This document shows, piece by piece, positions 34,801-42,396 of a DNA stretch of 64,000 nt; position 1 is the stretch's first letter; every line of letters begins with the position of its first letter. The position numbers were made by a program, and so were the translations under genes. The stretch is taken from contig NZ_JASITD010000003.1 in assembly GCF_030063445.1 (NCBI RefSeq), positions 124,001 to 188,000 on the forward strand, in the 5' to 3' direction. A model generated the notes under the pieces. The model did not search any database, was not told the origin of the DNA, and saw only the letters and a list, made by a program, of their open reading frames with translations. The stretch is from Hymenobacter sp. H14-R3. GTDB taxonomy: Bacteria > Bacteroidota > Bacteroidia > Cytophagales > Hymenobacteraceae.

Positions 34801-35373
34801 GGCGCGTTTTGCCTGCGCTACCTGGGTGCCGAGCAGCTCATGGGCATGGAGCGCTGGGCGGTGGGCAGCACCGTGGCGCTGCTGTTTGGGTACGCGGGCC
34901 TGGCGCTGCGCCTCGGCAACGCGCCCCTGGCGGGGCTCTCGCCCCGGTGGGCGGCGCTGGCCCGGCCCACACGCCACCAGCTGGAGGCGGCGCTACTCTA
35001 CCCCGCTTTTGCGGTGCTGGCGCTGCTGTTCATCGAGTCCTTCGACCGCGCAGTGCTCACCGTGCTACTGATGCTGGAAGTGGTGGCCATTTTCAGCACC
35101 AGCCTGCTGCTGCGCCGCCAGGATATGCGCTACGTAGCCCTGGCCGGCATGGCCGCCACCCTGGTGCGGCTGGCCGTGGTCGACCTCAGCCGCAGCGGCA
35201 CCGTAACGCGGGCTATCGTGTTCATATTCGTGGGCTTACTGCTGCTGGGCTTGCATGCGCTGTACGCCCGCTTCAAAACCCGGTTTGCCGGGGCGGGCGC
35301 GCCACCGGCCGAGGAACCCGATGAATTGGACGAGCAAACTGAGTTTGACGAGCCCACGCCGGCAGCTACGTAA
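28858..35373 (+). CDS. Giant DUF2339 family membrane protein with five tandem modules
   Basis: 2171 residues from the ATG that begins a transmembrane segment (VLLIAGLLVALLVIA). Next comes a coiled stretch (LQVKELRADLGRRQVEQHKMQGQIQQLRVQL) and an acidic Pro/Ala/Glu-rich linker to about residue 290. The DUF2339 signature TFWERTSTVVLENWTGILGAVVLVTGVGFLG begins near 303. The rest is dozens of hydrophobic helices. Five copies of a module of 187-200 residues are visible: LYR(D/E)A-x-LLALAG begins at residues 671, 862, 1062, 1260 and 1447, and each is followed by a (A/L)P-x-WVR(R/W)QQ motif. Ordinary family members are roughly half this length. Function is unknown; a polytopic inner-membrane role is inferred. 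Confidence 0.88.
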   Translation: MVLLIAGLLVALLVIARSWGLPLQVKELRADLGRRQVEQHKMQGQIQQLRVQLVLLREEFLAALPVVAAPPAPAPAAWADYPNTWPAPTAEPAAAPQPTASPLPAEPAPAPAAEPLAAAPAAPATEAAQEAEAVEAVQPAQAETAGAQPTQETESKLLAEPEAAQVAAQAPVVASELVEEIIEEAQAAEPEVVEESELVQISDLEVLIANELAQVAEPEVAGEPESEPAQVAESELVAASELAKSPVEEVEPTPEEPGEEELSEEPTQEQAPVALPEPAPAPTPRPRAMPPLPAAKPALRPKKIPTGPTFWERTSTVVLENWTGILGAVVLVTGVGFLGIYAALRVSPPLRFLLICAFAAGLLGARFGLRHKDFAKQLNAWLLSSAAAIFLFACVGAVSIPGLRWATPPFDYLLLLAGVLANLYLAWRTSRQDVATLHGVLSLVALAVLPPTPLTLAAAAGVTAFSIAITYRQQWKYQLLLSIGSFFAFHVYWHQQLGAVEGSARLVAMALVTLVGAAAAVVQYRRVYAERRFEPLLFASHLLNWTSLGLNLYFYSTGSVWKTIPLAAGALLTFWAGRQAKRLGIGWLFQTDTILSLILGLAAALSLQGWHATPPVIGLFMLLETLLVTLIMARQREALVYRVALAGALLAGSGLLLFVGGRAAGALPAVLYRDALVLALAGGAGLAFAQFIYKQPLLQLLVNKELISKNEAHQAHRTLLSSFAGLVGALQAGAGLMLARALFAWSGVPVAGLLLALVALAGCAVALAAWVQAAGRAPDWVRRQQLALGQLFAVLAIVGLHEVHLSWPVILLLLFAENLGAGLLLARRDALLHRVVLTSAQLSGLGLLAVAGSHFGGPRATLYRDALLLALAGWGSLTFAQLAFKSFLTQFIGFEANKESANHATAGEYRRWQSAFAGLGGLLQLGAAGLVAHALFGWEQPPVALLLGALLALAGTAGALATWVRRGGRAPGWVRWQQLALGQLVVVLAIFGLHELGLAWSALLLVLFAENLLVVLLLAGRDATDQLHQVAYRAAMGEALLTGAGLLLTASNHSITTSPTTLYREALLLALAGWVGLAFVQLAYRFPLLQGVQPGRRLGPAAPLQVVSNPAAHPAWLGSFAGLAGLLQAGAGLLMGRMLFGWHPAPVGGLLLALAALAGSALGLAAWVQAAGRAPSWVRRQQVVLGQLFVVLAIFGLHELGLSWPGVLSILYLETLVAVLLLARRDGLLHRAAMAGALLAGSSLLLLAATHLPDSPPFQLYRDAALLALTGWLSIAFIQLTAKQLATKFGTDATPTSGLLANLLSGFAGLAGLLQVGTGALLARALFAWPGVPVAGLLLALLGLAAAALGLAYWVRASGRLPGWVRRQQLVLTQFFVVLAVVGLHEAHLGWSVILALLFAETLLAALWLAKRDALLHRAALAEALFTGAGLLLLAGGHPAATLPPALYRDATLLALAGWAGLAFIQLTYKQLSNKLSLDAAGSAAADGLANWLAGFAGLAGFLQASAGLLLAQVVFAHADTRALAGLPVLAGVALALAAWVHRSGWAPRWVRRQQLLLTQVFAILALVGLHETGLSWPVVFGLLYAEGLLAALLLAGREEEGLLHLQTYLLVLQAGLLPVLVRYAAPGALPPLGQAGLLLGAALLTLGYQLRRLVFAQAGDDYALLPAIGTYRLPALSIAIGWLLLGTGALEYRQLWAGYAVAGLLGALLYLRQRLTVPGLWAGLVLAATGYVGLQWAHVLHAAMAQHVGNAPGLGAGHVLLYLLPTVAVLLAGMRTAWWPAGERFVRWPWLYCLGLHLVVGLLGSVPPAHLAYLVLGLLALAGAAFAAAQAWRRTLPDAAAVARAGQPDRYLLHLSYGLLLASLATHLRLLMTTETLLHQPAEYLTAAALLGGLVALAWARRPAAGPVYTSWRVLHPALLEVALLFGTGTLAHHVRTAWLGLVWVAFALVICALLIELPLRFRRLGVYGRLYFGLAALSAGAFCLRYLGAEQLMGMERWAVGSTVALLFGYAGLALRLGNAPLAGLSPRWAALARPTRHQLEAALLYPAFAVLALLFIESFDRAVLTVLLMLEVVAIFSTSLLLRRQDMRYVALAGMAATLVRLAVVDLSRSGTVTRAIVFIFVGLLLLGLHALYARFKTRFAGAGAPPAEEPDELDEQTEFDEPTPAAT

Positions 35374-35383
35374 CGCCGCAATC

Positions 35384-35506
35384 ACCCGACGGGTATTTTC
35401 ACCGCAGAAGACGCGGAGGATTTCGCAGAAAAGTCGCAGAGGTTGTTCTTCTACGGCTCTTCTGCGAAGCCTTCCGCGTTTTTTGCGGTGAAAACACCCG
35501 TGTGGG
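35384..35506. repeat. Imperfect inverted repeat, about 47-bp arms
   Basis: 35384-35430 and 35460-35506 are largely complementary (core TTTTCACCGCAGAAGACGCG against CGCGTTTTTTGCGGTGAAAA), with several mismatches. It fills the gap between the convergent DUF2339 and barrel genes, where it may also terminate transcription. Confidence 0.8.
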
Positions 35507-35522
35507 CAAGCCCCACCACCCC

Positions 35523-36923
35523 CTAGCGATACGCAAAGCGGTAGCGCAGGCCCAGGCTACCCCCGGCCTGCAAGACCTCGAAACCGCTAAAAGAGGTTTG
35601 CAGGTTTTGAATGAATACGTATTCGGCCGTGGCTTGCAGCTTGCGCCGCCGGCCGAAGCCGTAGCCCACATTCAGGCCCCCAATGGCGTGCCCACTCGTT
35701 GTTTGGCGGGCAAAGGCAAACTGGTCCTTTACCTGGCCATTGTCGTATTTTGTTTCGCTGAACCGCACTCGCGCATACGACAGGGCCACGCCCCCCACCA
35801 CCTCAAACTGCACGCGCTGCAAGTACTGGCGCGTGATGGCGTAGCGCAGCAGTAGCGGAAAGGTCAGGGTTTGCTGGTAGTTTTCGGAGGCGTTGAGTAA
35901 AATTTGCTGGGCCCCAACCAATACGTAGCTCTCGCTACGGCCCGTGCCGGCCTGCCCCTGGTAGCCCAGCTGCACCGCCAGCCGGGGCCGCAGCTGGTAG
36001 CCCACGTACACGTAGGGGTTCTTCACCTCTACGCCGTAGCTGCCCACGCCGGCCCGCTGGAAAAACGATGGGAACCCACCCGGCCGCGCCGCATAGGGGT
36101 CAAAATTATCGAAGCGCACCTGGTAGTTGTAGCTGCCGCCCTGCACCCCCACGTAGTAGCGCGGGCGCAGGGTAGCGTCTTCGGCGGCGCTCAGGCGCAG
36201 GGGCAGGCGCGCCAGCGGCGGGGCCGCGCCCAGCAGCAGCCCCACCCGCAAGCTGGCGTTCAGCTGGAAGTCCGAGAATTTGGGGGCAATCAGCTGCGTA
36301 AGGCCCAGGTTGGCATCAATAAAGCCCAGCCGACCCAGCCGGCGCTGGAGGCCATAAAGCATGGCAAAGTCAGCCAAGCCTTTGTTGGACAAGGCATTAC
36401 TCGGGAAGTAATAGTAGAAGGGCGTGTCGCGGGTGTGGCGGCCCAGGCCCGCCCCCAGGGCCACGGCGAAGTAGTTGCCCGAGAAGCTGCCCGCGTCTTT
36501 TCCCCGGCGGCGGCGGCGCTCCAGGTCGTAGTAGTAGCGGCCCATCAGCTGCACCCGGGCGCTGGCGGCGCGTTGCAACTGGCCATCGGGGCCGCGGTAG
36601 CGCACCACGGCCGGGCTCACCTCGCCCTGCACGGCCCAGGCCGGGCCCAGCTTGCGCTCGTAGGCCAGGTGCACGCCGTAGCGCGTGTAAAAATCGGTGG
36701 CCGAAGCCTGGCCGAGCGTGAAGTTGTTGAGCCCCAGCTTCCACTGGCCGCGCTCCAGCGTTTGCAGGCGCAGGGCCGTGGTATCGGGCCCGTTCAATAC
36801 CTCTTCGCCGTAGCTGAGGCGGGCAGAGTCGGCGGCAGTTTGGGCAGCGGCCCGGTAGGGCTGGCCGAAGGAGCCACCCAGCACCAGGCCTAGCAGCAAC
36901 GAGAACAGATGGACAAGACGCAT
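35523..36923 (-). CDS. Outer-membrane beta-barrel paralogue 1 of 3
   Basis: 466 residues: signal peptide (LVHLFSLLLGLVLGGSFGQPYRAAAQT), then WKLGLNNFTLG, HLAYERKLGPAWAVQGEVSPAVVRY, RYYYDLERRRRRG, GNYFAVALGAGLG, LYGLQRRLGRLGFIDANLGL, a variable middle, VYVGYQLRPRLAVQLGYQ and a terminal GGSLGLRYRFAYR with C-terminal aromatic/Arg. These blocks recur in the two upstream genes, so the three arose by tandem duplication. It is the last gene of a minus-strand array headed by an ECF sigma factor; 108 bp separate it from paralogue 2. Confidence 0.85.
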   Translation of the reverse strand: MRLVHLFSLLLGLVLGGSFGQPYRAAAQTAADSARLSYGEEVLNGPDTTALRLQTLERGQWKLGLNNFTLGQASATDFYTRYGVHLAYERKLGPAWAVQGEVSPAVVRYRGPDGQLQRAASARVQLMGRYYYDLERRRRRGKDAGSFSGNYFAVALGAGLGRHTRDTPFYYYFPSNALSNKGLADFAMLYGLQRRLGRLGFIDANLGLTQLIAPKFSDFQLNASLRVGLLLGAAPPLARLPLRLSAAEDATLRPRYYVGVQGGSYNYQVRFDNFDPYAARPGGFPSFFQRAGVGSYGVEVKNPYVYVGYQLRPRLAVQLGYQGQAGTGRSESYVLVGAQQILLNASENYQQTLTFPLLLRYAITRQYLQRVQFEVVGGVALSYARVRFSETKYDNGQVKDQFAFARQTTSGHAIGGLNVGYGFGRRRKLQATAEYVFIQNLQTSFSGFEVLQAGGSLGLRYRFAYR

Positions 36924-37031
36924 GAGAAAAAGCTTAGGTGGGGGAAAAAATGCTTGGGGTGCCCGCCCCCAACGCAGGCAGCGCCAGCGGGGCTTTTTGG
37001 CGGGTGGAGGGCGCGTAGGGCCCCGGCCGGC

Positions 37032-38495
37032 CTAGCGGTAGCCAAAGCGGTAGCGCAGGCCCACTTTGGCGTAGGTGGCCGGGCGCTCGGGGTTGCTGAA
37101 CAGGTGGTGCAGGTCTTCCTGCAAGCCGTAGTCCACGGTGGCCTGCACGCGGCGGCGGTGGCCCAGCCCGTAGCTGAGGGCGCCGCCCAGGTTGGCGGTG
37201 AGACCCAGGGCCCGGCGCTCAAACTCAAACCGCACCTGGTCGGTGACGGCGTAGCCGGCCGTCTCGTATTCCCGAAAACGCACCCCCGACCACACCGGCG
37301 TGAGGCCCCCCACCACTTCTACCTGCAGCCGCCGCTGAAAGGAGCGCGTGACGGCGTAGCGCACCTGCACGGGCACGGCCAGAATAGACTCGTCATAGAA
37401 TCTGCTGCGCGGGTAGTAGTAATCGCCCCCAGCCCGGCGAATGCCCACCGCGCCGCCGCCAAAGTCGCTCTGGGAAGCGCCGTACTGCACCCCCACTTGC
37501 AGCGCCAGGCGCGGCTTGAGGTAGTAGCCGCCGTACAGGTAGTACGTTTTATCGTTGTCGTACTCACGCGTACCGATTGCTTCGTTGTTATACCCTGGGC
37601 CATAGGGCAGGTAGATGACGTATTTCTCGTACCCGTTGGCAGTTTCCTGGTAAGAAGCCGGGTACGGGTTGGCGCGGGTGTAGTGCGTGTGATAGCGGGC
37701 GTCGCCAAACTGGGCGCCCACGAAAAAGCGCGGCAGCAGGGCCTGCACCTCGTCGGGCTGCGCCTCCTGCGGGGCCGTGCGGGCAATGGTGGGCAGCGCC
37801 ACCCCGATGCGCAGGCTGGCCACGGGCCCAAAATTCTGCGCACGCCCCGCCCGCAGCACGCCGCTCAGGCCCGCGTTCAGGTCCACGAAGCCGAAGCGGC
37901 CCAGCCGGCGCTGCACCCCGTAGAGCAGGGCCGCATCGGTGGCGGGGCCGGTGCCGTCGGCCAGCAGGTGAAACGGCGTTTCGCTGGGTCCCTTGCTCAG
38001 GCCCAGCCCCAGGGCCAGGGCGAAGTAATTGGCCGAGAAGCCCGCCGTGCGGTGGCCCCGGCGCAGGCGGTGCTCCAGGTTATAGTAGTAGCGGCCAGCT
38101 AGTTGGGCCCGCAGCTGCGCGCTGGCCACCGGGGCCCCGGCCGTCCCCTCGGCCCGGTAGTGAATGATGGCCGGGCTGGCTTCGACCTGCCCCGACCAGG
38201 CGCGGCCCAGGCGGCGCTCGTAGGCCAGGTGCAGGCCGTAGCGGGTGTAGTAGCCCGGCACGTCCTTGGTCTGGCTGAAGGGGTAGCCATTGAGAATGAA
38301 GTTGTTGAGACCCAGCTTCCACTGGTCGCGCGCCTGGCGCGGCACGGCCGGCAGCTCGGCGGCCGGCAGCAGCTCCTCCTCGTACTTGAGGTGGGTAGTG
38401 TCGGTGGGCGTGGTTTGGGCGGCGGCGGCCAAAGGCAGCAGCAAGCCGGCTACAAACGCCAATTGCCCCCGCAGAAAAGAGGAGAAGTATTTCAT
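37032..38495 (-). CDS. Outer-membrane beta-barrel paralogue 2 of 3
   Basis: 487 residues: signal peptide (FLRGQLAFVAGLLLPLAAAAQT), then DTTHLKYEEELL, WKLGLNNFILNG, HLAYERRLGRAWSGQVEASPAIIHY, RYYYNLEHRLRRGHRTAGFSANYFALALGLGL, LYGVQRRLGRFGFVDLNAGL, a variable Tyr-rich middle, and the end AKVGLRYRFGYR. It shares every conserved block with its neighbours, but the middle third is unrelated, as expected of surface loops that differ between paralogues. The gap to paralogue 3 is 59 bp. Confidence 0.85.
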   Translation of the reverse strand: MKYFSSFLRGQLAFVAGLLLPLAAAAQTTPTDTTHLKYEEELLPAAELPAVPRQARDQWKLGLNNFILNGYPFSQTKDVPGYYTRYGLHLAYERRLGRAWSGQVEASPAIIHYRAEGTAGAPVASAQLRAQLAGRYYYNLEHRLRRGHRTAGFSANYFALALGLGLSKGPSETPFHLLADGTGPATDAALLYGVQRRLGRFGFVDLNAGLSGVLRAGRAQNFGPVASLRIGVALPTIARTAPQEAQPDEVQALLPRFFVGAQFGDARYHTHYTRANPYPASYQETANGYEKYVIYLPYGPGYNNEAIGTREYDNDKTYYLYGGYYLKPRLALQVGVQYGASQSDFGGGAVGIRRAGGDYYYPRSRFYDESILAVPVQVRYAVTRSFQRRLQVEVVGGLTPVWSGVRFREYETAGYAVTDQVRFEFERRALGLTANLGGALSYGLGHRRRVQATVDYGLQEDLHHLFSNPERPATYAKVGLRYRFGYR

Positions 38496-38554
38496 ACTAT
38501 CGTAATGGGCGAGATAATTTCAAGTCAAAATTCTAATAATCAGCTACTTACATC

Positions 38555-40006
38555 TTATCGGTAGCCGAAGCGGTAGCGCAGGCCCAGGCTACCGCTCGGC
38601 GTCAGGTCATTGATACTCGTAATCTGCAAGCCGGTGCGCAGGTCTTTGGCGGCCGTTAGCTCGGCGGTGGCCTGCACCTGGCGGCGGCGGCCAAAACTGT
38701 AGTTGGCCGCCAGGCCCAGGGTGGCGTGCAGCCCCCACGAGGTGCGCCGGAAACCGGCGGTCTGCTGGTCGGTAACCTGGTGCTGCTCAATGGCATATTC
38801 CCGATACTCGGCCGTGCTCCGCACCAGCGTAAGCCCACCCAGCGCCTCAAACTGCCAGCGCCGCAGAAAGACCGGCGTGAGGCTGTAACGCGCCACTACC
38901 GGCAGGGCCAGCCCGGTGGCCCGGTAGCGGCCGTTGCCCACCGCAAGCCGGCCGCCGGGGCTGGTAAAGGTGGTGTAGTTGAGGGCCGTGCTGGCCCAGT
39001 AAGTCGCGCCCGCCTGCACGGCCAGGCGGGGCAGCAGGTAGTAGCCGGCGTAGAAGGTCGGGGCGGGGAAAGCGAACTCTTCGTAATAGTCATAGCCCCT
39101 GTATGGCCCACCATAATTCGTTTCCCGCGTTTCGCCCCCTATCACTTCCTTCCTGCTCTCCGGGTAAGGGCTTTGCGCTGGGTATTGCAGCCGGTAGCCG
39201 ATGCGGCCCGCCTGCACGCCCAGGTAGACCCGCGGGTGCAGGCTGGCCTCGGCAGTAGCTGGCACGGGCGGGGCCGGGTAGCTAGGCGGGCTGCCCAGCA
39301 CCACGCCCAGCCGCAGGCTGCCCACTACGCCGGTTTGAAACCCGGAAGTAAAAAAATTACCCAGGCCGAGGCTGGCATCCATAAAGCCCCGGCGACCAAA
39401 GCGGCGCTGCACGCCGTAGAGCACCGCCACATCAACGGGGGCAGTGCCGCTGCTGCCGCTCGTTACCCCGCCCGCCAGCGGCAAAAAAGGGGCCTCCCGG
39501 TTGGACCCGCCCGGCCCAAACAAGCTGGCCCCGATGGCGACCGCTACGTAATTGGCCGAAAAGCCCGCCGTGCGCAGGCCCTGCCGCCGCCGCCGTTCCA
39601 GGTTGTAGTAGTAGCGGCTTGCCACCTGGGCGCGCAACGCGAAGTTGGTTTGGTTCTCCGTGTAGTAGCCGGTGCGCCTGCGCGTGATGGCCGGGCTCAC
39701 CTCGCCCAGCACTGACCAGGCCGGGCTGCCCAACTGGTGCTCGTAGGCCACATGCAAGCCCGCTCGCCAAGAAGAAGCATAGGCCAGGGAGCCCACTAAA
39801 AAGTTATTCAGCCCCAGTTTCCAAACGCCGCGTTCTTGACGGGCGATAGGGCGCGGCGCGGCGGCAGCCGGGGCCGCCACCTCCTCGCCGTAGCGCAGGC
39901 GGGTGGTATCGGCGGGCGTGGTTTGGGCGGCGGCGGGGTGGGCCAGGCCCGGCAGCAGGCCAGCCCCAAGCAGCAGGCCGGCCAGGTAAGCGTAGAATCT
40001 GTTCAC
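38555..40006 (-). CDS. Outer-membrane beta-barrel paralogue 3 of 3
   Basis: 483 residues: signal peptide (YLAGLLLGAGLLPGLAHPAAAQT), DTTRLRYGEEVAAP, WKLGLNNFLVGS, HVAYEHQLGSPAWSVLGEVSPAITRR, RYYYNLERRRRQGLRTAGFSANYVAVAIGASL, LYGVQRRFGRRGFMDASLGLG, TFYAGYYLLPRLAVQAGATYW and a terminal SGSLGLRYRFGYR. It begins 6 bp after the stop of the beta-helix protein gene, so it is likely transcribed with it and with the sigma/anti-sigma pair. Confidence 0.85.
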   Translation of the reverse strand: MNRFYAYLAGLLLGAGLLPGLAHPAAAQTTPADTTRLRYGEEVAAPAAAAPRPIARQERGVWKLGLNNFLVGSLAYASSWRAGLHVAYEHQLGSPAWSVLGEVSPAITRRRTGYYTENQTNFALRAQVASRYYYNLERRRRQGLRTAGFSANYVAVAIGASLFGPGGSNREAPFLPLAGGVTSGSSGTAPVDVAVLYGVQRRFGRRGFMDASLGLGNFFTSGFQTGVVGSLRLGVVLGSPPSYPAPPVPATAEASLHPRVYLGVQAGRIGYRLQYPAQSPYPESRKEVIGGETRETNYGGPYRGYDYYEEFAFPAPTFYAGYYLLPRLAVQAGATYWASTALNYTTFTSPGGRLAVGNGRYRATGLALPVVARYSLTPVFLRRWQFEALGGLTLVRSTAEYREYAIEQHQVTDQQTAGFRRTSWGLHATLGLAANYSFGRRRQVQATAELTAAKDLRTGLQITSINDLTPSGSLGLRYRFGYR

Positions 40007-40012
40007 AAAAAA

Positions 40013-40966
40013 TCAGGGTTTAAGCACCGACGAAACGCTGAGCGGGGCGGGCGGCAGCGGCTGGGTTTGCAGGGTCAGCGGGGCGTAGGTGGTAGTGGCG
40101 CGCACCAGCGGGCGCGGGCCAGCCACCGCCAGCGTGCCGTGGGTGGCGCTGCCCTTGCGGGCGGCGGCGTAGGCGGCGGGCACCGTGAGGGTGCCTTGCT
40201 GGGTGCTGAGCTGATAGGTAAACTGCTCGGGCTGCGGCACGCTGATAATCACCTCCGTACGGTCGGTTTCGATGCTGAGCTTGCGCAGCGTGGCGGCCGG
40301 CTGCACCCGCACGCTGCCGTAGAAGTCGTGCACCACGCAGCTGCCGCCCAGCTCGGTCAGCAGCACCGCCGACTTATTGGCCTCGCAGGTAAAATCGGCC
40401 TGCACGTTGGTGGCCGTGAGGTCGGCGTAGCGGGCCGTCACGCGGAGGGTGCCGCGCAGGTCGCGCAGGATAATTTTGCCGAAGCTTTGTTCCACTGATT
40501 GGCGGCCGGTGAGGTCGGCCAGCTCGGTTTGGCCGTAGGCGTTCACCACTTGCAGCGGGTTGCCGGCGGGCATAAACACCGTGAACTCGGCGCGCAGGTC
40601 GCTGCGCACGGCCGGCGCACCGGCCGGCAGCTCAAAGAAATTGAGCAAATCCAGCCCTTTGCCGTTTTGCTGCAAGCGGTACTGCGCCACGGGCAGGTCC
40701 TGCTCGGCCACGGCGCGGTCGGGGTGGCGGGCACTCAGGCGCAGCGTCACCTGCACGGTGGGCTTGTCCCAGGCCCGCACCAGCACGGTGGCTTTCTCGG
40801 CCCGGATGCGCACGGCCAGGCCCGGCGGGCAGGGCCAGTTCTGGGCCAGGGTGCGGGTCACCACCTGCACCTTTTGCTGCGCCCAGGCGGGCGGCAGGGC
40901 CAGCAGGCTTAGCAGCCCGGCCAGCAGGACCGCCTGGCTTACCCGATGTAACTTATAGATAATCAT
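40013..40966 (-). CDS. Secreted beta-helix / DUF4097-like protein
   Basis: 317 residues from the ATG that overlaps the preceding stop by 4 bp (ATGA); the open frame runs further upstream but lacks a signal there. The signal peptide is VSQAVLLAGLLSLLALPPAWAQQ. The mature part alternates short strands in a repeating ladder (VVNAYGQTELADLTGRQSVEQSFGKIILRDLRGTLRVTARYADLTATNVQADFTCEANKSAVLL, seen at about residues 130-200), the pattern of DUF4097/head-GIN-type putative adhesins. Such proteins are commonly encoded beside ECF sigma/anti-sigma genes in Bacteroidota. Confidence 0.75.
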   Translation of the reverse strand: MIIYKLHRVSQAVLLAGLLSLLALPPAWAQQKVQVVTRTLAQNWPCPPGLAVRIRAEKATVLVRAWDKPTVQVTLRLSARHPDRAVAEQDLPVAQYRLQQNGKGLDLLNFFELPAGAPAVRSDLRAEFTVFMPAGNPLQVVNAYGQTELADLTGRQSVEQSFGKIILRDLRGTLRVTARYADLTATNVQADFTCEANKSAVLLTELGGSCVVHDFYGSVRVQPAATLRKLSIETDRTEVIISVPQPEQFTYQLSTQQGTLTVPAAYAAARKGSATHGTLAVAGPRPLVRATTTYAPLTLQTQPLPPAPLSVSSVLKP

Positions 40967-41706
40967 GATATTAGCAATTGAACCAACTCGCGGGTAACCG
41001 CGGCTTTCAGGTTGATAAGCTGGGTTTGCTCGCGCAGCAGCTCGGGCGAAGTGCCGAAGCGCCGGGCATCGAGGCGCAGGCGGGCTTCCTCGCCCTCCAG
41101 CTCGGTGAGCTGGGTGCGCAGCGAGCGAAACTCGCCCGACTGGCACACCGTGGGCAGCGACGAGCAGTGCGCATCAATGAAGGCCTGCCCCTGCTGCTCC
41201 AGCGGGTCGGGGGCGGCGAAGGGCACGGCCGCCAGCGCCCGCGGCTCGCTGGTCACCGGCGCTACTTCCTCGCTGTAGGCCACCGTTTCGTGCAAGGCCG
41301 TGGCCGCCGGCGTAGTGGTTGGGCGCAGCCCCCACCACCCGCCCAGCAGCAGCAACACGCTGGCTGCCAGGGCCAGAGCGCGCCGCGCCGGGCGGCTCAG
41401 CCAGGCGGGGCGGCCGGGCAGCGGCAGGGTGCGCAGCACTGCCGGAACCACTTCAGCGGGGGCGGCTTCGGGCGCGGCGGCGGTTTCGCCAGCATCGAGG
41501 CGGGCGCTGATGCTGGCCCACAGGTCATCGGCGGGCTCGTGGGCGGGCAGGGTCGGAATGGCGCGCGCCAGGGCTTCGGCGGCGGCCAACTGGGCCGCGA
41601 GGCGGGGCCAAGTGGCCGCGTCGGGCTCGTGGAGGGGTAGGGTAGCCACCGCCCGCCGCAGATTTGGAATGCCGCTTTCGGGCATGTCGGGGGTTGTGGG
41701 GTTCAT
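40963..41706 (-). CDS. Anti-sigma factor (single-pass membrane protein)
   Basis: 247 residues from the ATG that overlaps the sigma-factor stop by 4 bp. The N-terminal cytoplasmic part has two similar blocks, AVATLPLHEPDAATWPRLAAQL and AIPTLPAHEPADDLWASISARL, which may bind the sigma factor. One transmembrane helix (RALALAASVLLLLGGWWGL, about residues 108-126) follows. The periplasmic part ends in a coiled region (LRTQLTELEGEEARLRLDARRF). Coupled translation with the sigma gene supports the assignment; there is no canonical zinc motif. Confidence 0.82.
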   Translation of the reverse strand: MNPTTPDMPESGIPNLRRAVATLPLHEPDAATWPRLAAQLAAAEALARAIPTLPAHEPADDLWASISARLDAGETAAAPEAAPAEVVPAVLRTLPLPGRPAWLSRPARRALALAASVLLLLGGWWGLRPTTTPAATALHETVAYSEEVAPVTSEPRALAAVPFAAPDPLEQQGQAFIDAHCSSLPTVCQSGEFRSLRTQLTELEGEEARLRLDARRFGTSPELLREQTQLINLKAAVTRELVQLLIS

Positions 41707-42248
41707 GAGTAGAGGTGTTGAAGCTTGCGTTGGAGCAGGCGCTTGGCGTGAAAAAGCTGCGACTTGCTGGTGCCCTCGCTGATGCGGAGCAGCTCGGCCA
41801 CCTCGCGGTGGGCGTAGCCCTCCACTTCGACCAGGCAGAACACGGCCCGGTAGCCGGCCGGCAGCTCGGCAATGGCCCGGTCGAGGGCCTCGCCGGTGAG
41901 GTTGTCGTGCCAGGCCACCAGCGGCTCGGGGTGCTGCTCGGGGTCGTACACTTCCATGCGCTGCTCGCACCGCAGCGTGCGCAGCGCGCGCCGCACCACA
42001 ATAATTTTAATCCAAGCTCCCAGCGTGGACTGGTGCCGGAAACTGCTCAGCGATTGGAAGACTTCGATAAAGCCCTCCTGCAACGCGTCCTGGGCCAGGT
42101 CGCGGCTGCCCAGAATGCGGAGCGCCGCCGAGAACATGGCCGTTTTGTAGCGCAGGTACAGCTGGTGCTGCGCCTGCCGGTCGTGGGCCAGGCAGCCGGC
42201 CAGCAGCTGGTCGTCGGCGGAGGGCGCAAGGGGTAGCGGTGCTGGCAT
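41703..42248 (-). CDS. ECF RNA polymerase sigma factor
   Basis: 181 residues from the ATG before PAPLPLAPSADDQLLAGCLAHDRQAQHQLYLRY; an in-frame start 13 codons upstream is weaker. Region 2 is visible as LYLRYKTAMFSAALRILGSRDLAQDALQEGFIEVFQ with the DNA-melting segment FRHQSTLGAWIKIIVVRRAL, and region 4 as LPAGYRAVFCLVEVEGYAHREVAELLRISEGTSKSQLFHAKRLLQRKL. It probably directs transcription of the downstream envelope genes and itself. It overlaps the anti-sigma gene (ATGA). Confidence 0.93.
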   Translation of the reverse strand: MPAPLPLAPSADDQLLAGCLAHDRQAQHQLYLRYKTAMFSAALRILGSRDLAQDALQEGFIEVFQSLSSFRHQSTLGAWIKIIVVRRALRTLRCEQRMEVYDPEQHPEPLVAWHDNLTGEALDRAIAELPAGYRAVFCLVEVEGYAHREVAELLRISEGTSKSQLFHAKRLLQRKLQHLYS

Positions 42249-42396
42249 TAGCAGTAATTTGGCGTAAAGTGCCAGCCCGGCGCGCAAAGGTTGGTTGGGG
42301 CCGCACTTATTTTTTTAAAGCTTAGCCAGCGGGCAGCAGATGCCAACCTTTCTACTCGCAAACGCTTACTTAACAGCCACTTTCCCCTTCACCATC

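Noticed and set aside
35904-38102. Long plus-strand frames opposite the barrel paralogues
   Set aside because: Shadows of the minus-strand genes; Val/Ala/His-rich and without domain features.
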